Source: Rhodoferax sp. (GTDB lineage: Bacteria > Pseudomonadota > Gammaproteobacteria > Burkholderiales > Burkholderiaceae_C). Taken from it: 34,320 nucleotides of DNA. Below the pieces are notes generated by a model that had not been told where the DNA came from, searched no databases, and saw only the letters and a list, made by a program, of their open reading frames with translations. The stretch is from NCBI GenBank assembly GCA_021737865.1, contig JAIPDC010000012.1, forward strand, positions 1 to 34,320, given 5' to 3'. Of the stretch, positions 8,765 to 17,831 are shown piece by piece; the first letter of the stretch is position 1; every line of letters starts with the position of its first letter. A program made the translations under genes and the position numbers.

Positions 8765-11199
8765 GTTCCTTCCCGATCTGTCGGCGCCGCGGCGGTTGCC
8801 AACATGCCAGCCGCGGGGCGGTCATCACCCAGCCAGCGGCTCAAGGCGGCGTACAGCAGCTTTGGCAACACCGGTTTGGTCAAAATATCATTCATGCCGG
8901 CGGCCTGCACGCGGTCTTTTTCGTCCACCATGGCGTGCGCGGTCAGTGCCAGTATCGGCAGATCGGGCCAACTCTTGCGCAGGATTCGGGCCGCGCTGTA
9001 GCCGTCCATCACCGGCATCTGGATGTCCATCAACACCAGGTCGTAGGCCTGCTGACTGACAGCCGCAACAGCCAAGGCGCCGTTTTCGGCGGTGTCCACC
9101 GTGGCCCCGGTGTCCTCCAGTTGGGCCAGGCCAATTTCGCGGTTGAAATCGTTGTCGTCCACCAGCAGGATGCGACGCCCGCTCAGGTCGGGGGCCACCA
9201 GAGGTCGGGCACTGATTTTGGCCTGGGCGGTTTGCCCCAGCAGGACATTGAGCATGGTGTCGTGCAGTGTAGACCGCGTTACGGGTTTCGACAAAATGCC
9301 CTGAATATCGCCTTTACCCGTCTTGGCGCGGGCCACCTCGGGCTCGCCGCCGGTAATCAGGATGATGGGAATCGGGTTGCCCACCGTGCGCAGACTGCGC
9401 GCTGTCGCCAGCCCATCCAGTCCGGGAAGGTGCCAGTCCAGCAGCATGAGGTCGAACCGGGCGCCACCTTGCAGCCGCGCCAGCGCGGCCTCCCCCGAGG
9501 CCAGCGCCTCCACCTCACAGCCAAAGTCAGCGGCATTGCGACTCAACAGGGTGCGCATGGCGTCGTTGTCTTCCACCACCAACACGCGCCTGCCGGTTAG
9601 TCCTTGTGGATGTGCCGGCGCACTGGCCGCGTCCCTGGCCAAGCCAAAACGGGCGGTGAAGCTAAAGCAGGTACCCACACCGGCATCACTCTCGACGTGG
9701 ATTTCCCCGTGCATGCGCTCGACCAGTTGCTTGCTGATGGTCAACCCCAGGCCGGTGCCGCCGTATTTGCGGGTTACCGAGCTGTCGGCCTGCGTGAAGG
9801 CGGTAAACAGGGTGCTCAATTGCTGTGGTGCCATGCCAATGCCGCTGTCGCGCACGGCAAAGCTCAAAGTAACGGCCTCAGGCTCGGTGGTCAGCGTTTC
9901 AACCACGAGGCTGATGCTGCCGGCGTTGGTGAATTTGAGCGCATTGCTCATCAGGTTAATCAGCACCTGGCCCAGGCGAAACGGATCGCCCATCAGGCGC
10001 TCGGGCACCTCGGGTGCGCTGCCAATGGCCAGCTCGACGCCCTTTTCCACCGCCTTGAGTTTGAACAGATTACTCACCCGCTCCAGCACTTCACCAAAGT
10101 CAAATTCGATGCACTCCATCTCGAGCTTGCCGGCTTCCATCTTCGAGACATCGAGCACGTCGTTGACAACGCCCAGCAGGGACTCGGCGGAAATGCTGAT
10201 CTTGCTGACATAGTCGCGCCCACGCGCTGGCAAGTCCAATTGCAGGCACAGGTTGGCAAAGCCGATCACGGCGTTGATGGGGGTGCGTATCTCGTGGCTC
10301 ATATTGGCCAGAAAGTCACCCTTGACGCGGGCCGCCGCCGCCGTGCGGTCGCGTTCCACCACCAGTTCGGCGGTGCGACTGGCGACGAGCTCCTCCAGAT
10401 GGTGGCGGTGCTGGTCCAGCTCACGGCCCATACGCTTCTTTTCGGTCACATCTTCTTTGATCGCCACATAGTGGCTGATGCTGCCATCGGCTTCCCGGAT
10501 CGGGCTGATGATGGCGAATTCGATGTATTCGCTGCCATCCTTGCGGCGGTTGCAGAACTCGCCCGACCACGGTAGCCCCTGGCGCAGCGCAGTCCACATC
10601 GCACGGTAGGTTTCTGGCGGTGTCCTGCCCGATTGCAGCATCCTCGGGTTTTTGCCCATCAAATCCTCGTGGGTGTAGCCGCTGACGCGCACAAAACTGT
10701 CGTTCACATACTCGATCTGGCCCTGCAGGTCGGTAATGACCATGCTTTCGGGGCTTTGTTCAACGAGCTGCGACAGCTTGCGCAGCTGGTGCTCCCGGTC
10801 GTTGCGCTTTTCAATTTCGGCCTGAATGTCCAGCAGGAGGGCGACCGAAAACAGCGCGGACAGTGCCAGAGCCGCCACGACGACCATCAATACTTGACGA
10901 TGGGCCTGGGCGATGTCGGCGGCGCTGTTGGCAACCATGTCAGCCGATAACTTGCGGCTGTCTTCAATGACCCGGCTCAGACTGTCTTGCGTCCCTTCGA
11001 GCAAGGATTTCTCCTGCTGGATGTGGCGTTGAAGATCGCGAAGCCAGGCGTCTTGCGCCGCCGCCATTTCGACCACGTGCCCGCCTGCATGTAATGCTGC
11101 CCAATGCCCAACCATTCCCACCACCGCAACCGCGCCGAGCAAGGTAGCCACCAGCAAGGCCAGTTTCCACTGAATCGATAACTGCCAGAGCTCTTTCAT
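8761..11199 (-). CDS. Hybrid sensor histidine kinase (TM-sensor-TM-PAS-HisKA-HATPase-REC-REC)
   Basis: An 812-residue protein from ATG at 11199. The frame stays open to a TTG at 11283, but that extension has no hydrophobic or domain character. A membrane segment (about 11-33), a small helical periplasmic region (about 38-102) and a second membrane segment (about 103-124) lead into a PAS domain (about 140-255), a coiled coil, HisKA (SHEIRTPINA, H302) and HATPase (N419, G1 box DSGIGM). Two receivers follow: REC1 with D588 and K638, REC2 with D725 and K776. No HPt domain follows, so an external phosphotransfer protein may be needed. It is divergent from HTH-REC copy 2 and coupled to the downstream PAS kinase. 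Confidence 0.93.
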   Translation of the reverse strand: MKELWQLSIQWKLALLVATLLGAVAVVGMVGHWAALHAGGHVVEMAAAQDAWLRDLQRHIQQEKSLLEGTQDSLSRVIEDSRKLSADMVANSAADIAQAHRQVLMVVVAALALSALFSVALLLDIQAEIEKRNDREHQLRKLSQLVEQSPESMVITDLQGQIEYVNDSFVRVSGYTHEDLMGKNPRMLQSGRTPPETYRAMWTALRQGLPWSGEFCNRRKDGSEYIEFAIISPIREADGSISHYVAIKEDVTEKKRMGRELDQHRHHLEELVASRTAELVVERDRTAAAARVKGDFLANMSHEIRTPINAVIGFANLCLQLDLPARGRDYVSKISISAESLLGVVNDVLDVSKMEAGKLEMECIEFDFGEVLERVSNLFKLKAVEKGVELAIGSAPEVPERLMGDPFRLGQVLINLMSNALKFTNAGSISLVVETLTTEPEAVTLSFAVRDSGIGMAPQQLSTLFTAFTQADSSVTRKYGGTGLGLTISKQLVERMHGEIHVESDAGVGTCFSFTARFGLARDAASAPAHPQGLTGRRVLVVEDNDAMRTLLSRNAADFGCEVEALASGEAALARLQGGARFDLMLLDWHLPGLDGLATARSLRTVGNPIPIILITGGEPEVARAKTGKGDIQGILSKPVTRSTLHDTMLNVLLGQTAQAKISARPLVAPDLSGRRILLVDDNDFNREIGLAQLEDTGATVDTAENGALAVAAVSQQAYDLVLMDIQMPVMDGYSAARILRKSWPDLPILALTAHAMVDEKDRVQAAGMNDILTKPVLPKLLYAALSRWLGDDRPAAGMLATAAAPTDREGT

Positions 11200-11426
11200 G
11201 GGTGTACTTTCTGCATCCTGGAGATTGATTGATGTAATGGGTTCCAAACCCGAGAGATGCCCGCATGGACGCAATGCTATCAACGATCACCAAGTTGATC
11301 TTTGAAGCCTTCCCAACACGCGCCATCGCACGTCAGTTTACATTTTTTTTGAAATTCAGGTGTTTTTCGTTATTTACAATCGCTTTGTGTCAATTTTGAT
11401 TCTTAAAATAAATTTAGCAATATCTA

Positions 11427-11454
11427 TTGATTTTCAATAAAATCTGTTTAATAT
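11427..11454 (+). promoter_or_regulatory. Candidate sigma70-type promoter of the long signalling operon
   Basis: TTGATT (11427-11432) is followed after 16 bases by TAATAT (11449-11454). Each hexamer matches consensus at four of six positions, in a strongly AT-rich stretch. Transcription would begin near 11461, giving a leader of about 30 bases before ATG 11492. The -10 element overlaps the conserved upstream block, so a protein bound there could control this promoter. Assigned by eye only. Confidence 0.4.
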
Positions 11455-11462
11455 TGGCATCA
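11433..11462 (+). promoter_or_regulatory. Conserved upstream block B of the HTH-REC paralogues (candidate operator/promoter)
   Basis: The counterpart of 6800-6829: 24 of 30 bases identical, ending with ATTGGCATCA at 11453-11462 and again exactly 29 bases before the chosen ATG. It coincides with the candidate -10 region. It may be a binding site shared by the two paralogous regulators, or a remnant of the duplication that was kept for promoter function. Confidence 0.5.
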
Positions 11463-11491
11463 GCAACCAAGAATAAAAGAGAATGTCAACC

Positions 11492-12121
11492 ATGCCACAC
11501 ACCACCATTGAAAAGTCGTTCTGCACGACCCGCGAAGCGGCGATCCTGCTTGGCGTCTCGGTTGGCACCGTACAACTGTGGGTGGAGAGCGGCTTGTTAC
11601 AAGCCTGGAAAACGGCCGGTGGTCACCGCCGTGTGCTGCGCGACTCGGTCGACGGCCTGCTGCGCAAGAAGCCCGCCGTGCCTGTGCAACCGGCTCCACC
11701 GGTGGTGACTCCGTCCAACGCACGGCGCATGCGCGTGCTGGTGGTTGAGGATGACCCCAGCCTGCTGCGTCTCTACAGCGCCCAGATCGCCCGCTGGCCG
11801 CTGGCCACCGATGTATCGCTCATAGACAACGCTATCAACGCACTGCTGCACATGGGCCGTGGCGGACCGGACTTGCTTATTTCCGACCTGCACATGCCGG
11901 GAATGGATGGCTTCAGCATGCTCAGAGCCCTGCACAGGGCACCGGAAATGGCCTACACCAAAGTGGTTGTGGTCACTGGCCTGGACGCTAACGATGTCAA
12001 AAGTCGTGGTGGAGTGCCTCCCGGTGTCGAAGTGCTGGCCAAACCGATTCCCTTTGCGCGGCTGTTGTCCATCGCACAAGACGCTTCGCACCGCCTTGCT
12101 CAGGCACCACAGTCGCACTAG
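11492..12121 (+). CDS. Response regulator with N-terminal MerR/excisionase-type HTH and C-terminal receiver (copy 2)
   Basis: A 209-residue paralogue of the 6859 gene, aligning without gaps over about 199 residues. Residues 21-53 of the helix-turn-helix are identical. The receiver keeps E87-D88, D132, T162 and K184 but differs elsewhere, so it may listen to another kinase. ATG 11492 is favoured because the purine-rich AAAAGAGA (11475-11482) lies nine bases before it; the in-frame ATG at 11483 directly abuts that element. The pair ATG-NCN-ACC-ATG is conserved in both copies, so the earlier start is not excluded. It is the first of fifteen closely packed plus-strand genes, with the next start nine bases on. 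It is likely the transcriptional output of the cluster. Confidence 0.9.
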   Translation: MPHTTIEKSFCTTREAAILLGVSVGTVQLWVESGLLQAWKTAGGHRRVLRDSVDGLLRKKPAVPVQPAPPVVTPSNARRMRVLVVEDDPSLLRLYSAQIARWPLATDVSLIDNAINALLHMGRGGPDLLISDLHMPGMDGFSMLRALHRAPEMAYTKVVVVTGLDANDVKSRGGVPPGVEVLAKPIPFARLLSIAQDASHRLAQAPQSH

Positions 12122-12130
12122 GTTACCGCC

Positions 12131-13273
12131 ATGCGCCTGAATCTGGACATGAACATACTGCGGCACATGACCGATGGCGTCCTTGTGTTGGACCGCTACG
12201 CGCAAATCATCGCCTCCAACAAGGTAGCCGAGCCCTGGAGGCCGCGCTGCCAGGCAATGTCTGCGGCCATCAAGCGCCTCATAGACGATGAACGCCAGGG
12301 CCGGCTGGTCCTGCCCATTTCGATTGACCTGCAGATAGGGCAGTACAAAGCGTCGCCGCAACGGGCAGACGCCTGGTTGTGCAAAAACGGGCGCAATGAA
12401 TACGCAATGTTCATCGTCTCATCCAACCCTGCGCAGCACATCACGGCCCCCGTTCCGACGCAAACCAAGCGGCAACACAACCTGCTGACATTGATGGGCA
12501 GCGAAGTGCGCGAGCAGCTTTCCATATTGCGCACGCTGGTGCACCCCAAGGGAAACCAACAGCCTGCGCCTGAACACATTGAACAGCAATGCAGAAAGGT
12601 CGACCATCTGCTGCAGGAGGTAACCGACCTCTCCATGCTGCTGGAACACGACGAGGTATTTGCGGGCGAACGCCTGTCCATAACCGACATCATTGAAAAC
12701 ATTTTGTTGTCCCTGCCCCCCAGCCCCAACCGCACGAAGGTTGAACTGCAGACCGGCACCGAACAACTGGGCCCGGTCTACGGAAACGGGGCCTGGCTGA
12801 GCTACGCACTCAGATTACTCATCAGCGGCCTGGTTACCGGCGCGCCGCCCCGGGCCGCCATCGAACTGACAACGCGCCAGATGGGAAACTTCATGGTTCT
12901 CACGGGCCGTGCCGTCGGCACCCGATACGCCCAGGTTGCGCCCACACCCTTGCAACCGGGTCACGACGACGCCGAACCGGGCGATGAACACACCACCAAC
13001 ATTCAACTGATGATGTGCAAGCGCATCATTGAACTGCACGCCGGTGAGCTCCGCCTGACCAGTTTGCCCACCGAAAACGCTTCGTTTCATGCACCCAGCG
13101 CCATTGATTCCTTCACCCTGACGCTCATGACCAGCATCCCTGTGCATGAGCGCAGCCACGCATCGTGCGCAGATTGTCGCCATGTCCGCCAGGAACTCTC
13201 GTACGCTTCCGATATGGCACAACTCATTGCCAGCACCCCAACCACCGTTTTTGACAGGAGCCCACAGCCATGA
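12131..13273 (+). CDS. Degenerate histidine kinase-like protein (probable pseudokinase)
   Basis: A 380-residue soluble protein with a kinase-like layout but missing key residues. Residues about 5-35 look like the start of a PAS fold (GVLVLDRYAQIIASN). The helix where SHELRTPL is expected reads GSEVREQL (123-130), putting Ser124 in place of the phosphoacceptor His. In the ATPase-like part the N-box asparagine is missing (LLISGLV, 229-235) and no DxGxG box is found. The helix CKRIIELHAGEL (296-307) still matches the end of a HATPase fold. A C-terminal CADC pair (C346, C349) is unusual. It overlaps the next gene, a lone receiver, by ATGA. It may act as a scaffold or regulator rather than an enzyme. 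The kinase relationship is my inference from weak similarity. Confidence 0.75.
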   Translation: MRLNLDMNILRHMTDGVLVLDRYAQIIASNKVAEPWRPRCQAMSAAIKRLIDDERQGRLVLPISIDLQIGQYKASPQRADAWLCKNGRNEYAMFIVSSNPAQHITAPVPTQTKRQHNLLTLMGSEVREQLSILRTLVHPKGNQQPAPEHIEQQCRKVDHLLQEVTDLSMLLEHDEVFAGERLSITDIIENILLSLPPSPNRTKVELQTGTEQLGPVYGNGAWLSYALRLLISGLVTGAPPRAAIELTTRQMGNFMVLTGRAVGTRYAQVAPTPLQPGHDDAEPGDEHTTNIQLMMCKRIIELHAGELRLTSLPTENASFHAPSAIDSFTLTLMTSIPVHERSHASCADCRHVRQELSYASDMAQLIASTPTTVFDRSPQP

Positions 13274-13632
13274 AAAAAGTACTGATTGTTGATGACCACA
13301 CCGATATTCGCCGCCTTCTCAGCATCACGCTGGGCAAGGACTACGAGATCATGGAGGCAGAAGAAGGAACCACGGCCCTGGAGTCGATCCGTCGGCACCG
13401 ACCCCAGATCGTATTGCTCGACGTGATGATGCCCGGCGAAATGGACGGTCTGCAAGTGCTGGACGCCATCAAGGCAGATCCGCAACTGCGCGACACCCTG
13501 GTCGCCATGGTCACCGCGCGCGGACAGGTGGCCGACGGAGACGATGCACGCAAACGCGGGGCCGATGCCTACTTCATCAAACCCTTCAGCCCGCTGCAAG
13601 TTGTGGCGTGGGTGCGGGAGCATTTGAAGTGA
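13270..13632 (+). CDS. Single-domain response regulator (CheY-like receiver)
   Basis: A 120-residue protein consisting of one receiver domain. The acidic pair D8-D9, phosphoacceptor D51 (VLLDVMMP), T82 and K104 (FIKPF) are all present, so it should be phosphorylatable. It has no output domain and could shuttle phosphate or act by protein contact. Its ATG overlaps the pseudokinase stop (ATGA, 13270-13273), and AGGAG at 13256-13260 gives a good ribosome binding site nine bases upstream. The next gene starts inside its stop. The gene order suggests it works with the degenerate kinase and the GGDEF proteins, or serves the nearby kinases that lack a receiver of their own. Confidence 0.93.
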   Translation: MKKVLIVDDHTDIRRLLSITLGKDYEIMEAEEGTTALESIRRHRPQIVLLDVMMPGEMDGLQVLDAIKADPQLRDTLVAMVTARGQVADGDDARKRGADAYFIKPFSPLQVVAWVREHLK

Positions 13633-15068
13633 GCAACAGCACCCTGGCCTTTGCGCCGGTGGACCTGGGCGTTGAGTCGCTGCAAAGCCAGCTGTTTCGC
13701 TATGCAAAGGACTTGCAGGAGCTGATGGAACAACAGCGCCAGTTGCAGCAGAACTACCAGATGCTTCTGAAATCCATGGGGCGCGAAGTGCCGGCCAATG
13801 ACCTGCTGACCACCACCCTGGTCGGCGCATGCAAGGTCTATGTCGCAACCGATCTGCAGGGGATCGTGGTGCACCAAAGCCCGGAGGCGAGCGCCGCGCT
13901 GGGGCTGATGGGCCGCACACTGATAGGCAACCCCATCAACGAATTGCTGGCGCAGGGCGTAGAAGATGGGTTTGGCTCCGTGATCGCCAAATTTGTGCAT
14001 GGCCGGGGCCTCGGCGGCATAGAACAGCGCCGGCTCAAACTCGGTCAAACCATCCTGGGCGCCGACTTGGGTTCGTTTGATTTGCTGGCCATGCAAGTTG
14101 CGCAGGAAAACGGCAAAAGGGAAATCGTCTGGCTGTTTCAACCAGCCGTCCAGTCCAACCCGATTGCGATCCAGAGTGCCTTTATCAACGCCAGCAGCGC
14201 CGAAGTCGGCTTCTTCGTGACAGACCCGTCCGGAGCAATCTGCAGCGTGAACAACATGCTCAGCCAAATCACCGGCTTTCACAGCGCCGACGTACTCGGC
14301 CAGAACCCGCGCCTACTCGGATCCGGTCGCCACGAAAATGCGTTTTTTCAGGACTTCTTCCTGGCGCTGCTGGATGCAGGGTCCTGGAATGGTCAAATAC
14401 TGAACCGCAAAAAGAGCGGGCAGGTTTTCATTACCTGGCAGTCCGTAAAAATGGTGGAAGACGAACACGGCAACATCATCTCGTATGTCGCCGCCGTGGC
14501 TGATCTGTCGCTCACCGAGAGCAATGCCAAACTCACCAGCCCATCCTCTTATCAGGACCCGGTCACCGGCCTCTCGAACCGGCGAACCCTGGACAACCAT
14601 TTCGCTCAAGCGCTGGAGCACGCACGCGCAGAGGGCACCACACTGCGCACATTGTTCCTCAATATCGATGGCCTGAACCGCATTGGCGAGGAATTGGGCT
14701 ACACCGTGTTCGATCAAGCGCGCCGGGAAATCGGCTTTCGACTGCGGTCCATCGAGCGCTCACAGATGCGCGTGGCCGACATTGGCGGCGGAAATTTTGT
14801 GATGCTGCTGCAGGACACGCTGACCGACTCGGATGTGACCGACATTGCCACGGCTACCACGCAACTCCTGGAAGCGCCCTTGCATATCGAACAACACCGA
14901 CCCACTGTCAATGCCTATATCGGGTGTGCCAGTTACCCGAAGGACGGGCTCGACATGGGTGCCTTGCTCAAACATGCAGATGCCGCCATGTACGCGGCCA
15001 AAAAGTTTTCCACCCCATTTTGCTTCTACGAGTCAGACGCGAGCCCCGTGTCCACGCACACCGTTTGA
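13629..15068 (+). CDS. PAS-GGDEF protein with degenerate GGDEF site
   Basis: About 479 residues from GTG 13629, whose GTGA overlaps the upstream stop; GGGAG (13616-13620) lies eight bases before. A coiled-coil start (about 19-50, with RYAKDLQELMEQ) precedes a PAS-like region (about 60-175), a clear PAS domain (about 190-295) and a GGDEF-fold domain (about 305-470). The signature reads GGGNF (386-390) instead of GGDEF, and the metal/substrate strand reads NIDGLN, so cyclase activity is unlikely. ADAAMYAAKK and PVTGLSNRRTL confirm the fold. The N-terminal helix resembles that of the intact cyclase encoded next, suggesting that the two pair or bind a common partner. Confidence 0.88.
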   Translation: MSNSTLAFAPVDLGVESLQSQLFRYAKDLQELMEQQRQLQQNYQMLLKSMGREVPANDLLTTTLVGACKVYVATDLQGIVVHQSPEASAALGLMGRTLIGNPINELLAQGVEDGFGSVIAKFVHGRGLGGIEQRRLKLGQTILGADLGSFDLLAMQVAQENGKREIVWLFQPAVQSNPIAIQSAFINASSAEVGFFVTDPSGAICSVNNMLSQITGFHSADVLGQNPRLLGSGRHENAFFQDFFLALLDAGSWNGQILNRKKSGQVFITWQSVKMVEDEHGNIISYVAAVADLSLTESNAKLTSPSSYQDPVTGLSNRRTLDNHFAQALEHARAEGTTLRTLFLNIDGLNRIGEELGYTVFDQARREIGFRLRSIERSQMRVADIGGGNFVMLLQDTLTDSDVTDIATATTQLLEAPLHIEQHRPTVNAYIGCASYPKDGLDMGALLKHADAAMYAAKKFSTPFCFYESDASPVSTHTV

Positions 15069-15083
15069 GCGCAAGCCCCTGCC

Positions 15084-15749
15084 ATGCCCACCGACCTCGA
15101 CCAGACACAGTTGCTTAGGTACGCACAGGACTTGCAGGAGCTGATGGACCAGCACACACAACTGCAGCAGCACCACGAGAGAGTTCTGGAACTGCTGCAT
15201 CAAGGCAGCCTCAACAGTGAGCTGCTCCTGAACCTGGCACTGCACGATCCGCTCACCGGTTTGCCCAACCGGCGCCAACTGGAAACACGCATGAAAGATG
15301 CGCTGCAGATCGACGCAGCGGACGGCACCAGCGTCTACGTTCTGTACATGGACCTGGACCGCTTCAAACCCATCAACGACGAGCTGGGCCACGACGTCGG
15401 CGACCTGGTTTTGCAGGAAGTGGGGCGGCGCCTGCAGGCTGCAGTTCGCCGCGCAGACACGGTGGCACGCGTTGGCGGCGATGAGTTCGTCGTGGTGCTC
15501 CATCAGATGGAATCACATGCCGTTGTCGTGTCGATTGTGAAGTCCATATTGAAATCGATTAGCGAGCCCATCGCAGCGGGGGCGCACCAGTTGCAGCTTG
15601 GCATCAGCATTGGCTGTGCCCACCACCCCTGTGACGGCACCGAAATATCGGACCTGCTCAAACACGCGGATGCCGCCATGTACCAGGCCAAACGCGCCAA
15701 CGCCGGCTATGTTTTCTATAGTAAACCGACTGTGGTCGGCAGCAAATAA
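15084..15749 (+). CDS. Diguanylate cyclase (GGDEF)
   Basis: A 221-residue soluble protein: an N-terminal helix (about 8-45, RYAQDLQELMDQ) followed by a complete GGDEF domain (about 50-215). The catalytic GGDEF is at 131-135, DLDRFKPIND carries the metal-binding Asp, and an RxxD inhibitory site (R122-D125) sits five residues ahead, so feedback inhibition by cyclic-di-GMP is expected. There is no sensor or receiver domain in the chain, so control probably comes through the N-terminal helix. That helix closely matches the start of the preceding degenerate GGDEF protein. The gene lies 15 bases after that gene and 2 bases before the dCache kinase; its own ribosome binding site is weak. Confidence 0.94.
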   Translation: MPTDLDQTQLLRYAQDLQELMDQHTQLQQHHERVLELLHQGSLNSELLLNLALHDPLTGLPNRRQLETRMKDALQIDAADGTSVYVLYMDLDRFKPINDELGHDVGDLVLQEVGRRLQAAVRRADTVARVGGDEFVVVLHQMESHAVVVSIVKSILKSISEPIAAGAHQLQLGISIGCAHHPCDGTEISDLLKHADAAMYQAKRANAGYVFYSKPTVVGSK

Positions 15750-15751
15750 CC

Positions 15752-17803
15752 ATGACTCAGTCTTCAGTCAACGTTCGCACAGACAACCATACGCGAACCA
15801 TCGGGCAAATATGGCTGGTCTCATGCCTGCTCCTGGTTGCCACGTGGTTCCACGTCGAAAACCTGGTGACCGATGGACGGGTGCAGGAAATGGCGGGCGC
15901 GCAGCGCGACCTGTCCAACATCACGCGACTCACACAAGAGCACACCAACCGCACATTGCGCAGTGCTGACCAGGTGATCCGGTTCGTGCAGTCGCGCTAC
16001 CTCGAATTGGGTGATCGGCTGAACCTGAGCGAGTTGACGCAGAAGGGGGTGATCGACTCCGAGATATTCAACCAGGTCGGGGTCATCGATGCCAAGGGCA
16101 TTTATATTCTGGCCAACCTGCCCACCACCGGCAAACTTGACCTGTCGGACCGGGAGCACTTCAAAGTCCACGTCGCAGCGGACACCGGTGAACTGTTCAT
16201 CTCAAAACCCGTTCTGGGTCGGGCCAGCGGCAAGTGGTCGATCCAGCTGACGCGACGCATCACACGCCCCAATGGCGAGTTCGCAGGCGTCGTGGTGGTG
16301 TCCATCGATCCGGGCTATTTCACCCGGTTTTACAAGGAATTGAACCTGGGCCCGCAAGGGCTTGCCGCACTGTACGGGCTCGACGGTATTGCCCGTGCCC
16401 GCAAGGTCGGCGACAAAGAGGAATTCGGAACCAACGCAGCGAATGCCAAGCTGTTTGAGCTGATGGGGCAGGGCACCCTCGCAGGGTCCTACATACAAAG
16501 GTCGGTGGTGGATGGCATCGAGCGCATGTACCACTTCCGCAAGGTGCCCCAGTACCAACTGGCGGTCTCCGTGGGACTGGACATGAAGGACCTGACGGCA
16601 ACTCAGACCCAGGCCGCCAGGGCACTGCGCCAGCAGGGCGGCGTCGTCACCCTGTTGATCATCGCACTGGCAGCCTCCCTCACACGCCACCTGAGCCAGA
16701 TCCGGCGCAACAGCCGGCTTCGCCAGGCAACGGACCTTGTGATTCAGGACCGGACCGAACAACTGAACGCGATTCTTGCACTCAGCCCCGATGGTTTCGT
16801 GACCTTTGATCGTGAGCACCGGGTCAAGTATGTCAGTCCCGCATTCACCCGCATGACAGCCATGGCGGATGCGACCCTGAACGGTCTTGATGAGCAGGAT
16901 TTTTGCGCCCGGTTTTCCGAGCGGTGCAATGCGGGCTCCGACCTGCTGGATATCACAGACCTGCGTACCAAAGTGGCCGGCGGAAAGGCTGATGCAACAC
17001 AAACCCTGGATATCACCGGAGACGGCAAGCGGGTGCTCAAAATTGGTTTGCGATTGAGCGACTCAGGTTCGGTTGCACAGGTCCTGTATTTCCGTGACGT
17101 CACCCATGAGACCGAAGTCGACAACATGAAGAGCGACTTTTTGTCCACCGCCGCACACGAGCTGCGCACGCCGATGGCCAGCATTTTTGGGTTTTCTGAA
17201 GTACTGCTCCACCAGCAGGTGGACTCCGACGCGCAGCGGGAGTTTCTGGGCATCATCTTCAAGCAGTCCAAGCTGATGGCCAAGATTCTGGATGAGCTAC
17301 TGGATCTCGCACGCATCGAGTCGCGCCGCGGAAAAGACTTCCGCTACAGCCAGGTCTGCCTGCAGGACCTGGCTGAGGATCTGGCCCATTCGTTCATTCC
17401 CCCCGAGGGACGCAGCGCGCTGGAGCTCGTTCTGCCGCAGCAAAAGGTGCACGTGCTGGCCGACTCCGGCAAGCTGCGCCAGGCCGTACTCAATGTAGTG
17501 TCGAACGCCTACAAATACTCGCCGGGCGGCGGCCCGGTGGTGCTGGAAGTGGACACATCCAACCAGGCCGACCCAACCCACCGCATCTGCATTCACATCA
17601 GCGACCAGGGCATTGGCATGACACCCGAGCAGCGCGAACGCGTCTGCGAGCGGTTTTACCGGGCAGACACCTCCGGCAAAACATCGGGCACCGGCCTGGG
17701 CATGAGCATCGTGAAAGAAATCATCGACCTGCATGGCGGTGATCTGTCGATCCACAGCGGCCCGGGCACTGGCACACGGGTCAGTATGTGTCTCCCCGAC
17801 TGA
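15752..17803 (+). CDS. dCache-PAS sensor histidine kinase (family member A)
   Basis: A 683-residue membrane kinase. A membrane segment (about 18-36), a periplasmic double-Cache region (about 45-295, with [17 protein letters not shown] and VSIDPGYF) and a second membrane segment (about 297-311) lead to a PAS domain (about 335-455), HisKA ([10 protein letters not shown]469) and HATPase (N585; SDQGIGM; GTGLGMS). dCache domains usually bind small molecules such as amino or organic acids; the ligand here is unknown. It shares its PAS-kinase core, including Cys392, with four other kinases in the operon. It has no receiver. The ATG lies two bases after the cyclase stop, without a strong ribosome binding site, which suggests coupling. 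Confidence 0.93.
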   Translation: MTQSSVNVRTDNHTRTIGQIWLVSCLLLVATWFHVENLVTDGRVQEMAGAQRDLSNITRLTQEHTNRTLRSADQVIRFVQSRYLELGDRLNLSELTQKGVIDSEIFNQVGVIDAKGIYILANLPTTGKLDLSDREHFKVHVAADTGELFISKPVLGRASGKWSIQLTRRITRPNGEFAGVVVVSIDPGYFTRFYKELNLGPQGLAALYGLDGIARARKVGDKEEFGTNAANAKLFELMGQGTLAGSYIQRSVVDGIERMYHFRKVPQYQLAVSVGLDMKDLTATQTQAARALRQQGGVVTLLIIALAASLTRHLSQIRRNSRLRQATDLVIQDRTEQLNAILALSPDGFVTFDREHRVKYVSPAFTRMTAMADATLNGLDEQDFCARFSERCNAGSDLLDITDLRTKVAGGKADATQTLDITGDGKRVLKIGLRLSDSGSVAQVLYFRDVTHETEVDNMKSDFLSTAAHELRTPMASIFGFSEVLLHQQVDSDAQREFLGIIFKQSKLMAKILDELLDLARIESRRGKDFRYSQVCLQDLAEDLAHSFIPPEGRSALELVLPQQKVHVLADSGKLRQAVLNVVSNAYKYSPGGGPVVLEVDTSNQADPTHRICIHISDQGIGMTPEQRERVCERFYRADTSGKTSGTGLGMSIVKEIIDLHGGDLSIHSGPGTGTRVSMCLPD

Positions 17804-17831
17804 GCCCCTTTCTTCAACGAGCAACTCACGC

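Larger units (their letters stand above)
11200..11491. other. Divergent AT-rich intergenic region
   Basis: These 292 bases separate the hybrid kinase (minus) from HTH-REC copy 2 (plus). The right half is clearly AT-rich against a GC-rich background. It contains upstream block B (11433-11462), a candidate promoter for the plus strand, and a run of eight T at 11343-11350. An isolated TTGACA on the minus strand (11393-11388) has no convincing -10 partner. No RNA gene or small coding region is supported. Confidence 0.7.

Noticed and set aside
11199-11283. Longer N-terminus of the hybrid kinase from a TTG at 11283
   Set aside because: The extra 28 residues have no domain or membrane character, and the ATG at 11199 directly precedes the membrane segment.
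11343-11350. Run of eight T as a terminator
   Set aside because: No GC-rich hairpin precedes it; it is part of an AT-rich promoter region.
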